From assembly GCA_902782955.1 (NCBI GenBank), contig CACZPD010000188.1, forward strand, positions 1 through 7,958: a stretch of 7,958 nucleotides of DNA, in the 5' to 3' direction. The notes under the pieces were generated by a model. It was not told the origin of the DNA and searched no databases. It saw only the letters and a list, made by a program, of their open reading frames with translations. The stretch comes from an uncultured Erysipelotrichaceae bacterium. GTDB lineage: Bacteria; Bacillota_I; Bacilli_A; Erysipelotrichales; Erysipelotrichaceae. The position numbers and the translations under genes were made by a program. Shown here one piece after another: positions 1-5,864 of the stretch; position 1 is the stretch's first letter; each line of letters begins with the position of its first letter.

Positions 1-1
1 G

Positions 2-670
2 GCGAACTGTGTAACGACAAGGACAGGAACGAGGCAGGATCTGGACCTTCTGATGAAACTGGAAGAACAGCTGGCGGAACAGAAGGGATTCATGCCCCAC
101 ACCCGTGCATTCTTTGAGGATATCCTCGACTGCTTTGGTGAAAACGCCGCGGTCTATGTGACGGAAGTTGATCTTGCCGGCATGAAGGCAGGCATCGAAA
201 AGGAACTGAGCGGGAAAAAGTACGCAAAGGATCCGGAAGCCAGGGCAGCCAAAGAAAAGCAGCTGGCACAGGCGGAAGCGCTGCGCAGGGAAGACGGGGA
301 TCTTGTCGGGATCGCCTGCGGCATCTTTGTGCGCGCAGGGGATACATCCTATGACCTGTATACATACAATCATAAATCCTATCTGAATCTGAACCCGATC
401 GACTCCATGCATGTATATGCAATGCAGGATATGCAGAAAAAGGGCGTAAAGACTTATGATCTGTGCGGATTCTCCGGGGTCACGACAAAGGATGACCCTG
501 AATACGGCCTGTATGATTATAAAAAGACTTTCGGATCCAGGTTTGTCGAACAGATCGGCGAATTCGATTATCCGGTAAAACCTGCCGCGTGGAAACGGTT
601 CATAACCGAAAAGAAAGCGGAAGTCCGGATCCGCCGCAAATTCTGGAGTATAAAGTATAAGAAGAAATAA
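2..670 (+). CDS. FemAB/MurM-family peptidoglycan interpeptide-bridge aminoacyltransferase, 3' part
   Basis: The reading frame is open from the left edge (first full codon at 2), so the true start lies outside the window; the ATG at 53 is an internal Met. About 222 codons are visible. Family members use aminoacyl-tRNA to add amino acids to the peptide side chain of lipid II on the cytoplasmic face of the membrane. The visible part shows a T-x-x-R element near 17-34. A charged, Lys/Glu/Ala-rich stretch at about 170-300 fits the helical coiled-coil arm of FemA/FemX. Next comes a second GNAT-like lobe with GVKTYDLCGFSG (443-478), the counterpart of the family's G-x-x-x-YDfgGi element. The family's GLY-x-(F/Y)KK-x-FG core appears as GLYDYKKTFGS (506-538) and is followed by EFDYPV. 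The C-terminus is very basic. The family is clear; the amino acid added (Ala, Ser, Gly or other) cannot be told. Many Bacillota carry several paralogues. Confidence 0.88.
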   Translation, partial: ANCVTTRTGTRQDLDLLMKLEEQLAEQKGFMPHTRAFFEDILDCFGENAAVYVTEVDLAGMKAGIEKELSGKKYAKDPEARAAKEKQLAQAEALRREDGDLVGIACGIFVRAGDTSYDLYTYNHKSYLNLNPIDSMHVYAMQDMQKKGVKTYDLCGFSGVTTKDDPEYGLYDYKKTFGSRFVEQIGEFDYPVKPAAWKRFITEKKAEVRIRRKFWSIKYKKK

Positions 671-674
671 AAAA

Positions 675-690
675 CTGCGTAGCCACGCAG
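675..690. other. Small hairpin just after the FemAB stop codon
   Basis: CTGCGT (675-680), loop AGCC, ACGCAG (685-690) form a perfect 6-bp stem 4 nt past the stop. There is no T-run after it on the plus strand. It could act with the next hairpin in termination or protect the 3' end of the transcript. Confidence 0.45.
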
Positions 691-707
691 CCTGATACCT
701 GTTGCGG

Positions 708-730
708 AAACCGGGTGCCTGCCCGGTTTT
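708..730 (+). terminator. Probable rho-independent terminator of the FemAB gene
   Basis: AAACCGGG (708-715) pairs perfectly with CCCGGTTT (722-729) around a 6-nt loop. The stem is GC-rich and ends in a TTTT run (727-730). The U-tract is short and partly inside the stem, so efficiency may be moderate. Confidence 0.6.
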
Positions 731-738
731 CATGATGC

Positions 739-763
739 AAAAAAGGAAGGCTGTGCCTTCCTT
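739..763 (-). terminator. Rho-independent terminator of the leftward ATP-grasp/esterase operon
   Basis: Read on the minus strand, AAGGAAGG (763-756), a 5-nt loop and CCTTCCTT (750-743) form a perfect 8-bp stem. It leads into a run of six U (744-739). The stem overlaps two bases of the esterase stop codon (762-764), so the hairpin starts at the end of the coding region. Confidence 0.75.
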
Positions 764-1520
764 AACAGATGTGTGAAATGAAATAGGGCAGTTCGATGCG
801 CCACCACGGCCAGTCGTGATAGACGTCATTTCCCCAGATATCGACCCATGCCGGAATATCCTTGTAACGGAAGAGTTCCGCCATGCGCGCAGCATCTTCC
901 TGCATCGGATGTTCCCATGCGCCTCTGCCGCAGCAGACGATGATATCGCGGTTGCGGTACATCTCCACATACGGATGATCATATGGCATACCTTCGATAT
1001 AATCGACCGGTGAGTTGTTGTAGATGAGCGGGTCATCCTTGTATCCGTCGAAGAAATATCCTGCGTCATACGCGCCGGAAAGCGCGATGCAGCCGGCGAA
1101 GATATCCGGTCTTCTCAGCATGAAGTTCAGCGCGTGGGAGCCGCCCATGGAGCATCCTGTTGTTATGATGCCGTCTGCGTAATGTCCGCCGTTGGCAGCT
1201 GCGTTGATATCGAAGATCCGCGGGCACAGCTCTTCACAGATATAGTTGTGGAAAGCTTCGTGGTTGGCGATCCGCCAGTGCTTGTCCCAGTGTGTGCTGG
1301 ACCAGCTGTTTACGTCATTTGAGTCACAGCAGAACAGCTGGATCCTGCCTTCATCGATGAAGGACTGGACACATGCGACCATGCCCTGATTCTCAAAATC
1401 AAAGAATCTGCCGTCCTGGCTCGGAAATACGAGGATAGGTCTTCCGGCATGGCCGTAGACCTTGAATTCCATATCCCGTCCCAGATAATTACTGTATTCC
1501 TTAAAGTATTCTGTTTTCAT
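762..1520 (-). CDS. Putative esterase, alpha/beta-hydrolase (esterase D / antigen 85 type fold)
   Basis: The 252-residue protein has no signal peptide or membrane segment, so it is probably cytoplasmic. It carries a textbook nucleophile elbow, GCSMGG (122-127), with Ser124 as the expected catalytic serine. A late His235 (in NDVYHDWPWW) is the likely catalytic histidine, and an acidic residue between them would complete the triad. The N-terminal RPILVFPSQDGRFFDFEN segment resembles the oxyanion-side strand and loop of PF00756-type esterases. The protein is unusually rich in aromatic residues. The ATG is 2 nt after the stop of the ATP-grasp gene, with a modest GAAAAGG Shine-Dalgarno inside that gene's end, so translation is probably coupled. 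The fold and nucleophile are clear. The substrate is unknown; a thioester, ester or peptide made by the partner ligase is an inference. A proline-iminopeptidase-like or acyltransferase activity is also possible. Confidence 0.8.
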   Translation of the reverse strand: MKTEYFKEYSNYLGRDMEFKVYGHAGRPILVFPSQDGRFFDFENQGMVACVQSFIDEGRIQLFCCDSNDVNSWSSTHWDKHWRIANHEAFHNYICEELCPRIFDINAAANGGHYADGIITTGCSMGGSHALNFMLRRPDIFAGCIALSGAYDAGYFFDGYKDDPLIYNNSPVDYIEGMPYDHPYVEMYRNRDIIVCCGRGAWEHPMQEDAARMAELFRYKDIPAWVDIWGNDVYHDWPWWRIELPYFISHIC

Positions 1521-1522
1521 TC

Positions 1523-2719
1523 TTATTCAGCCTTTTCTAATATGAAGCGGAGGAATTCATCCACTTCCTTTTTTGTTTTGAAACGTGTGACAAACGCGTC
1601 ATCGCCCATTGCGGTTCCGAGAATACTCGGCATCCGCTCATGCATGCAGATGTTTTCGCCGTATTTGGCATAGATGGCAGCCGGGCTGTTCTTATATTTG
1701 AATTTGTCTCTTCTGCCAACATATACCGCATGATACGGACGCTCCGTCCAGTATGTTTTGGAGTTGTTCATTGCCATCTGCGCGTAGATTGCATAGACAT
1801 CGATGTCGTTGGCGTAGTTCATCATATCCGGTGTAAATCCTCCCGGCGGACGCATGTTGACTTCAAGACCGACGAGATCGCCTTTCTTTCCGAGACCTTC
1901 CTTGTCTTCGCTCAGGCGGAAATACTCTGTGTGGAAGAAACGTCCTTTTATGCCGAAGGATTTGATGACGGCAGTACCCATTTTGTCCAGATCTTCCGGG
2001 ATCTTGCGCTCAGACCAGTAAAAGCAGTCCTCAGCGTTGTTTACGATATCCATGATCGGATCCGGGAATGTATGCGAAGTCTTGAAAATGATCTCGTTGT
2101 TCTGACCGGCAATACCGTCAAAGGAAACGATATAACCGGGAACGAATTCTTCCATGATGTACTGTTCCTGGATATTCTTTTTATAGAATTCTTCCAGTTC
2201 CTCATCATTTTTGATCTTCCATGTCGCGTTGGCGCCTACGCCGCCGTCCGGTTTGACGATAACGGGATAGCCGACTTTTTTGACAAATTTCTTTCCTTCT
2301 TCCAGAGTTGTGGTCAGGTGATATCTGGCAGTTGGTACACCGGCACGCTCATAATATGCCTTCATGTTGGATTTCCGCTTGAAACGCATAACATCTTCCG
2401 ACTTGTCACCGGATGTGATGTTGAAATCCGTGCGCAGACGCGCGTCCTGTTCCAGCCAGTATTCATTGTTGGATTCCAGCCAGTCTATTTTTCCGTGCTT
2501 ATGTGCGAACCAGGCAACCGCACGGTATACTTCATCATAGTCTTCCAGGGACCGGACCTGATAATACTCGTCGGAAGCTTCTTTCAGCTCACGGCTAAGG
2601 CTTTCGTAAGAATCTTCACCGATGCAGAGAGATGTGCCTCCAAGCGCTTTCCATGCCTGCGGAAAATGGTAATACGTTTTCGGAAATGTCGGAGAAATAA
2701 ATACAAAATTCTTTCCCAT
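1523..2719 (-). CDS. ATP-grasp family carboxylate-amine/thiol ligase, substrate unknown
   Basis: The 398-residue soluble protein has the three-part layout of ATP-grasp ligases. An N-terminal Rossmann-like pre-ATP domain spans about 1-110. The ATP-binding lobe includes YPVIVKPDGGVGA (151-163; Lys156 expected to contact phosphate) and IMEEFVPGYIVSFDG (188-202). The catalytic lobe has FFHTEYF (261-267) and LEVNMRPPGG (285-294), in which Glu286 and Asn288 are the expected Mg2+ ligands. Such enzymes activate a carboxylate as acyl phosphate and join it to an amine or thiol. About 100 C-terminal residues follow the core, longer than a minimal carboxylase subunit. The start is supported by GGAGG (2732-2728) 8 nt before the ATG. 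It is first in a two-gene operon with the esterase. It does not look like PurK, PurT, DdlA, CarB or a biotin carboxylase, and no substrate can be assigned. Confidence 0.82.
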   Translation of the reverse strand: MGKNFVFISPTFPKTYYHFPQAWKALGGTSLCIGEDSYESLSRELKEASDEYYQVRSLEDYDEVYRAVAWFAHKHGKIDWLESNNEYWLEQDARLRTDFNITSGDKSEDVMRFKRKSNMKAYYERAGVPTARYHLTTTLEEGKKFVKKVGYPVIVKPDGGVGANATWKIKNDEELEEFYKKNIQEQYIMEEFVPGYIVSFDGIAGQNNEIIFKTSHTFPDPIMDIVNNAEDCFYWSERKIPEDLDKMGTAVIKSFGIKGRFFHTEYFRLSEDKEGLGKKGDLVGLEVNMRPPGGFTPDMMNYANDIDVYAIYAQMAMNNSKTYWTERPYHAVYVGRRDKFKYKNSPAAIYAKYGENICMHERMPSILGTAMGDDAFVTRFKTKKEVDEFLRFILEKAE

Positions 2720-2748
2720 GCTAAAAACCTCCAGTTCTGGTTATCGAA

Positions 2749-2757
2749 ATTTTACCA
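2749..2757 (-). promoter_or_regulatory. Candidate extended -10 promoter for the ATP-grasp/esterase operon
   Basis: The minus strand reads TGGTAAAAT, an extended -10 (TGn plus TAAAAT, 5/6 to TATAAT). No good -35 lies 17 nt upstream. The implied start near 2742 leaves a leader of about 22 nt containing the GGAGG site at 2732-2728. An alternative -10 (TATATT) lies a few bases upstream. Confidence 0.4.
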
Positions 2758-2809
2758 TAATATAAGAAGGTTTTTGCCGGGTGACATCGATTTTTTCCTA
2801 AAAATAACT

Positions 2810-2815
2810 TATAAT
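2810..2815 (+). promoter_or_regulatory. Candidate -10 box for the chorismate mutase transcript
   Basis: A perfect TATAAT lies 51 nt before the chorismate mutase ATG in an AT-rich stretch. No recognisable TTGACA lies at 16-18 nt spacing, so the promoter may be activator-dependent or weak. The implied start near 2822 would give a leader of about 45 nt. Confidence 0.45.
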
Positions 2816-2833
2816 ATTAAAACTTGACCCGGA

Positions 2834-2866
2834 AAGGAGTTCTGCGCATACGCAGAGACAGGAAGT
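2834..2866 (+). promoter_or_regulatory. Structured ribosome binding region: SD, hairpin, then start codon
   Basis: A strong Shine-Dalgarno (AAGGAGT, 2834-2840) is 26 nt from the ATG at 2867, too far for ordinary use. The gap contains a perfect hairpin: TCTGCG (2841-2846), loop CATA, CGCAGA (2851-2856). Folding it would bring the SD to about 10 nt of the ATG. A weaker AGGAAG (2860-2865) ends one base before the ATG, too close to work well alone. No in-frame ATG, GTG or TTG lies between the SD and 2867, so a different start does not resolve the spacing. Confidence 0.6.
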
Positions 2867-3148
2867 ATGGAAGAGACAGCACTTGATAAAAACAGGAATA
2901 TGATCGATGAGATCGACCGCGATATAACACTTCTGTTTGAGAAAAGACTCCGGATCGTATCGGATATTCTCGATTACAAACTGGAACATCATATCCCGAT
3001 TCTCGACAGCGGGAGGGAAAAGGATATCAGGATCCGCAATGCGGCATTGATTGAGGATGACCTGATCCAGGATCAGTTTGTGATTTTTTACGATAATCTT
3101 CTCGCAATTTCCAAAGCTTATCAGGAAGAACTGCTGAGCAGGAAATAA
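2867..3148 (+). CDS. Monofunctional chorismate mutase, AroQ (type II) class
   Basis: The 93-residue, all-helical protein is the normal size for a stand-alone AroQ domain. It would convert chorismate to prephenate, the committed step to Phe and Tyr, in the cytoplasm. Aligned by eye to the E. coli P-protein mutase domain (R11, R28, K39, D48, R51, E52, Q88), the active-site set is present: Arg10, Arg27, Lys38, Asp47, Arg50, Glu51 and Gln86. The diagnostic blocks are R-x3-IDEID, R-x10-K and D-x2-RE. There is no fused prephenate dehydratase, dehydrogenase or DAHP-synthase domain and no signal peptide. The first helix is more acidic than usual. A 65-nt gap with a possible promoter separates it from the amino-acid permease, so co-transcription is possible but unproven. 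Its neighbours contain no other shikimate-pathway gene. Confidence 0.85.
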   Translation: MEETALDKNRNMIDEIDRDITLLFEKRLRIVSDILDYKLEHHIPILDSGREKDIRIRNAALIEDDLIQDQFVIFYDNLLAISKAYQEELLSRK

Positions 3149-3161
3149 GCGGGCATATTCA

Positions 3162-3191
3162 TTGCATTCCAATTTTTACATAGTGTATTAT
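3162..3191 (+). promoter_or_regulatory. Weak candidate promoter before the amino-acid importer operon
   Basis: TTGCAT (3162-3167) and TATTAT (3186-3191) are 18 nt apart in the gap between the chorismate mutase and permease genes. The -10 is 5/6 to consensus but the -35 matches only TTG. No terminator is visible in this gap, so read-through from the chorismate mutase transcript is equally possible. Confidence 0.35.
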
Positions 3192-3213
3192 AGGGGCGAT
3201 TATTGGAGGGATT

Positions 3214-3888
3214 ATGAATCAGGAAATGTGGGATCTGTTTATTGAATCGTTCTGGAAACTGATCATACCCGGTCTCAAAATGACCATTCCTCTGACGGTC
3301 ACCGCCTTTTTCTTTGCGATGATCATCGCTGTGCTCGTCGCAATGGTGCAGTACGCAAATGTGCCGGTGCTGAAACAGATCAGCCGGTTCTATATCTGGA
3401 TCATCCGCGGGACCCCGCTGCTGGTACAGCTGCTGATCGGGTTCTACGGTCTGAACAACATAGGCATCCATATCAATGCGTTTCCTGCCGCGGTCCTGAT
3501 CTTTTCGCTGAATGAAGGCGCCTACTGCGCAGAAACCATGCGTGCGGCACTGGAGGCGGTTCCGAGCGGTCAGATGGAAGCGGGATACTGTGTAGGCATG
3601 AACTATGCCCAGATCATGTGGCATATCGTACTGCCGCAGGCATTTCGTACGGCATTCCCGCCGCTGTCCAATTCCCTGATTGGCATGGTCAAGGACACAT
3701 CGCTGGCAGCGAACATCACATATGCCGAGATGCTTTACGCAGCCCAGCGTATTGTCGGAAGAACATATAAGTTCATGCTGATATACTGTGAAGTTGCCCT
3801 GATCTACCTGATGTTCTCGACTGTACTGACATGGGTCCAGAGGTATGGTGAAAAACGCCTGAATGCGTACGGCGGCAACAAGGGGTGA
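3214..3888 (+). CDS. Polar amino-acid ABC importer, membrane permease (HisM/GlnP/TcyB family)
   Basis: The 224-residue protein is a typical-length permease of the His/Glu/Gln/Arg/cystine class (HisMQ type). Hydrophobic spans lie near 16-46, 57-80, 88-104 and 185-207. The family signature IRGTPLLVQ is at 64-72. The cytoplasmic EAA loop that docks to the ATPase is at about 114-145 ([18 protein letters not shown], then VLPQAFR). Only one permease gene is present, so the complex is probably a homodimer. GGAGGG lies 3 nt before the ATG, which supports the start. The ATPase and lipoprotein genes follow immediately. The substrate is best inferred from the binding protein. Confidence 0.92.
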   Translation: MNQEMWDLFIESFWKLIIPGLKMTIPLTVTAFFFAMIIAVLVAMVQYANVPVLKQISRFYIWIIRGTPLLVQLLIGFYGLNNIGIHINAFPAAVLIFSLNEGAYCAETMRAALEAVPSGQMEAGYCVGMNYAQIMWHIVLPQAFRTAFPPLSNSLIGMVKDTSLAANITYAEMLYAAQRIVGRTYKFMLIYCEVALIYLMFSTVLTWVQRYGEKRLNAYGGNKG

Positions 3889-3892
3889 TCTT

Positions 3893-4648
3893 ATGAGCAT
3901 GCTTGAAATCAGAAATATCCATAAAGCATTTGATCAGAACGAGATCCTCAAGGGTGTCAGTATCACGGTTGAAAAAGGCGATGTGGTCGCTATTCTGGGA
4001 CCGAGCGGTTCCGGCAAGACCACGCTGCTCAGATGCATCAATTATCTTGAGAAAGCAGATCAGGGAGAGCTCATCTTCGACGGGAGATCCTATGATCTTG
4101 CCAATACACCGAAAAAAGACATTGCAGCGATCCGCATGAAAACAGGCTTTGTATTTCAGAATTACAACCTGTTCAAAAACAAAACAGCCCTGGAAAATGT
4201 GACGATCGGTCTGACAGCTGCACGGAAGATCCCTGCATCCGAGGCAAAGAAGATCGGTCTGAAAATGCTCGAGAGGGTAGGCATGCTTGCCCGGGCAGAT
4301 CATTTTCCCGCACAGCTCTCAGGCGGCCAGCAGCAGCGTGTGGCGATCGCCAGGGCGCTGGCATATGATCCGGAGATCATCTATTTCGATGAGCCTACAT
4401 CCGCGCTGGATCCCGAGCTGATCGGCGAAGTCCTCGGCGTCATGCGGGCACTGGCGGAGGAAGGCATGACCATGATCGTGGTCACCCACGAAATGGATTT
4501 TGCCAGAAATGTTTCCAGCCATGTCATCTTCATGGAAGACGGCGTCATCGTGGAAGAAGGAACTTCCAAAGAGATCTTCGAAAATCCGAAAAAAGAAAGA
4601 ACAAGAGAATTCCTGCGGCTTGAGGAAAACCGCAGAAATTTGCAGTAG
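3893..4648 (+). CDS. Polar amino-acid ABC importer, ATP-binding protein
   Basis: The 251-residue protein has a complete nucleotide-binding domain. It shows Walker A GPSGSGKT (36-43), the Q-loop Gln89 (FVFQN), signature LSGGQQQRV (142-150), Walker [14 protein letters not shown] (162-174) and switch His199 (VTHE). The order and the [11 protein letters not shown] wording are those of the GlnQ/HisP/TcyC subfamily. The start at 3893 was chosen over an in-frame ATG at 3863 because AGGGG (3881-3885) sits 7 nt before it. The chosen start is also 4 nt past the permease stop; the earlier ATG would lie inside the permease gene. It powers uptake through the permease encoded just upstream. Confidence 0.93.
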   Translation: MSMLEIRNIHKAFDQNEILKGVSITVEKGDVVAILGPSGSGKTTLLRCINYLEKADQGELIFDGRSYDLANTPKKDIAAIRMKTGFVFQNYNLFKNKTALENVTIGLTAARKIPASEAKKIGLKMLERVGMLARADHFPAQLSGGQQQRVAIARALAYDPEIIYFDEPTSALDPELIGEVLGVMRALAEEGMTMIVVTHEMDFARNVSSHVIFMEDGVIVEEGTSKEIFENPKKERTREFLRLEENRRNLQ

Positions 4649-4659
4649 AGGGAGGATAT

Positions 4660-5454
4660 ATGAAAAAGGTATCAAAAGTATTACTGACAGCAGTACTTGC
4701 AACAGCTGTGGCAGGATGCTCCGGCTCCGGCAGCGCAGACACATCAAAAGATCATCTCGCCCGCATTAAGGAAGCAGGCGTGCTCAAAGTCGGTCTGGAA
4801 GGTGACTGGCAGCCTTTCTCCTATGAGACAGCAGACGGTGAACTGGTCGGCTATGACGTAGAAGTCGCAAAGGGAATCGCTGAATATCTGGGTGTTAAGA
4901 TCGAGATCACGCCGACACCGTGGGACGGCCTGTTCCTGGCAATGGAATCCGATGTCATCGATATGGTCGTCAACGGCGTAGATATTACGGAAGAAAGATC
5001 CAAGACATATGATTTCTCCGATCCGTATGCCTATGACCATACTGTTCTCATCATCCGTGATGACAACACAGAGATCAAGTCATTTGAAGACCTGAAGGGC
5101 AAGAAGACAGCGAACTCCATCGGCTCCACCTATATGGAACTCGGCGAGCAGTACGGCGCGGAAGTCAACGGCGTGGATACGCTCGGTGAAACACTGGACC
5201 TCGTCAAGAACGGAAAAGTAGACGCTACGATCAACGCGCAGTCATCCTTTGAAGATTACATGAAGAATGAAGGCGGCCCGTTCATCGTCGTTGATGAAGC
5301 AGCCGGCACAGCGTATGGAATCCCGCTGGTAAAGGGTGATGACAACGCGTCCCTGCGCGCAGAGATCAACAAGGCACTTGCGGATATGAGAGACAGCGGA
5401 AAGCTCGCGGAACTCTCTGTCAAGTACTTTGGCGATGACCGCACAAATCCATAA
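4660..5454 (+). CDS. Amino-acid-binding lipoprotein of the ABC importer (family 3, cystine-like)
   Basis: The 264-residue protein starts with a lipoprotein signal: MKK, a hydrophobic core and lipobox VAGC with Cys20, then a Ser/Gly-rich linker. It should be anchored outside the membrane and deliver ligand to the permease. The rest is a family 3 solute-binding domain. GVLKVGLEGDWQPFSY (40-55) begins lobe 1, GYDVEVAKGIAEYLGV follows, and TEERSKTYDFSDPY (110-123) carries Arg113, the usual ligand-carboxylate contact. VDATIN (187-192) lies in the ligand cleft. The segment IGSTYMELGEQYGAEVNGVDTLGE resembles, by eye, FliY/TcyA-type cystine binders more than the Arg or Gln binders. Cystine or another polar amino acid is an inference. 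GGAGG lies 4 nt before the ATG, and the gene is last in the operon, before a terminator. Confidence 0.9.
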   Translation: MKKVSKVLLTAVLATAVAGCSGSGSADTSKDHLARIKEAGVLKVGLEGDWQPFSYETADGELVGYDVEVAKGIAEYLGVKIEITPTPWDGLFLAMESDVIDMVVNGVDITEERSKTYDFSDPYAYDHTVLIIRDDNTEIKSFEDLKGKKTANSIGSTYMELGEQYGAEVNGVDTLGETLDLVKNGKVDATINAQSSFEDYMKNEGGPFIVVDEAAGTAYGIPLVKGDDNASLRAEINKALADMRDSGKLAELSVKYFGDDRTNP

Positions 5455-5455
5455 G

Positions 5456-5479
5456 AACCGTTTCCCAAACGGTTTTTTT
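5456..5479 (+). terminator. Strong rho-independent terminator of the amino-acid importer operon
   Basis: AACCGTTT (5456-5463), loop CCC and AAACGGTT (5467-5474) form a perfect 8-bp stem running into seven T (5473-5479). It begins one base after the binding-protein stop codon. Confidence 0.9.
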
Positions 5480-5488
5480 ATCGCCGAG

Positions 5489-5506
5489 AATGAAACAATT
5501 TTCATT
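5489..5506. repeat. 7-bp inverted repeat upstream of the T-box promoter
   Basis: AATGAAA (5489-5495) and TTTCATT (5500-5506) are perfect inverted arms around CAAT. TTTCATTA recurs directly at 5518-5525. The element ends 24 nt before the -35 box. It could be an operator or UP-like AT-rich DNA; no regulator is known from the sequence. Confidence 0.4.
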
Positions 5507-5530
5507 AAATGTAAAAATTTCATTATTGTA

Positions 5531-5558
5531 TTGACATGCGTTTTGGAAGTGTTACTAT
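5531..5558 (+). promoter_or_regulatory. SigA-type promoter of the T-box/trpXYZ transcript
   Basis: A perfect -35 TTGACA (5531-5536) is followed after 16 nt by TACTAT (5553-5558, 4/6). A TGn extension (5550-5552) strengthens the -10. The predicted start is near 5565, just before the first T-box helix, which supports the assignment. Confidence 0.8.
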
Positions 5559-5564
5559 TGCAGT

Positions 5565-5816
5565 ATAAACCGGTGACCGGGAGATCAAACATACGAGCGG
5601 CCTCAGAGAGTCGGGGTAAGGTGGAAGCCCGATGGTAATGCGGTATGCAAATGGACCCGCGAGGGACTGATGAAAGCGCAGGCGAGTACTCAGTACGTCA
5701 TGCTCACGTTACAGAGCAGGAAATGTGACTGCATTTTCGTCGAGTCGGATAACGAAGTTATCAATAAAGGTGGCACCGCAGGCTATGCGCCTGTCCTTTG
5801 CGGACAGGCGTTTTTT
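5565..5816 (+). promoter_or_regulatory. T-box riboswitch, tRNA-Trp specific (specifier TGG)
   Basis: The leader senses the charging state of a tRNA and controls the transporter genes downstream by antitermination. Stem I includes lower helix CGGG/CCCG (5578-5581 with 5656-5659) and helix CATAC/GTATG (5590-5594 with 5643-5647). Its distal hairpin TCGGG/CCCGA (5611-5615 with 5628-5632) carries the GGTGGAAG loop, just after the conserved CAGAGAG (5604-5610). The specifier loop CAAATGGA (5648-5655) presents TGG (5652-5654) followed by the expected A. Further small hairpins (5686-5696, 5701-5718) and GATAAC-GAA-GTTATC (5748-5762) occupy the stem II/III region. The T-box core AAAGGTGGCACCGCAG starts at 5766. 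Its TGGC bulge (5771-5774) would pair with a tRNA ending GCCA, in line with a G discriminator as in bacterial tRNA-Trp. The antiterminator pairs AAAGG with CCTTT (5795-5799) and GCAGGC (5778-5783) with GCCTGT (5789-5794), which excludes the terminator. Confidence 0.93.
5788..5816 (+). terminator. Regulated intrinsic terminator of the T-box leader
   Basis: CGCCTGTCC (5788-5796), loop TTTGC and GGACAGGCG (5802-5810) form a perfect 9-bp stem before six T (5811-5816). Its 5' arm is the same sequence that the antiterminator uses, so it forms only when charged (or no) tRNA-Trp is bound. Confidence 0.93.
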
Positions 5817-5864
5817 GTTCTTCGGCAGACAGGGAAATGCAAAAGAAACGGGAGGAGAAATCAC

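Noticed and set aside
53..55. ATG at 53 as the start of the FemAB-like gene
   Set aside because: The frame is open and family-like before it (T-x-x-R region), so the ATG is internal to a longer gene cut by the window edge.
1640..2827. 395-codon open frame on the plus strand opposite the ATP-grasp gene
   Set aside because: It is a shadow of the minus-strand gene. It has no ribosome binding site and no recognisable domain, while the opposite strand has intact ATP-grasp motifs and a good SD.
2834..2866. Leader peptide translated from the strong SD before the chorismate mutase
   Set aside because: No ATG, GTG or TTG lies at usable distance after the SD other than the chorismate mutase ATG itself.
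3863..3892. Earlier start for the importer ATPase at 3863
   Set aside because: It lies inside the permease gene without a suitable SD, whereas 3893 has AGGGG at 7-nt spacing and gives the usual family N-terminus.
3121..3900. 259-codon minus-strand open frame opposite the amino-acid permease
   Set aside because: It is antisense to a well-conserved permease with the RGTP and EAA motifs. The translation is Cys/His/Arg/Gln-rich, as is typical of antisense frames.
5633..5635. The other TGG in stem I (5633-5635) as the T-box specifier
   Set aside because: It directly follows the distal hairpin on the upper 3' strand, below which helix GTATG still has to form. The TGG at 5652-5654 sits in the loop between helices and is followed by the expected A.
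5670..5864. N-terminal extension of the TrpX frame starting at the ATG at 5670
   Set aside because: It overlaps the T-box antiterminator and terminator, lacks a good ribosome binding site, and would place 65 residues before a clear lipoprotein signal peptide that has its own SD at 5851-5857.
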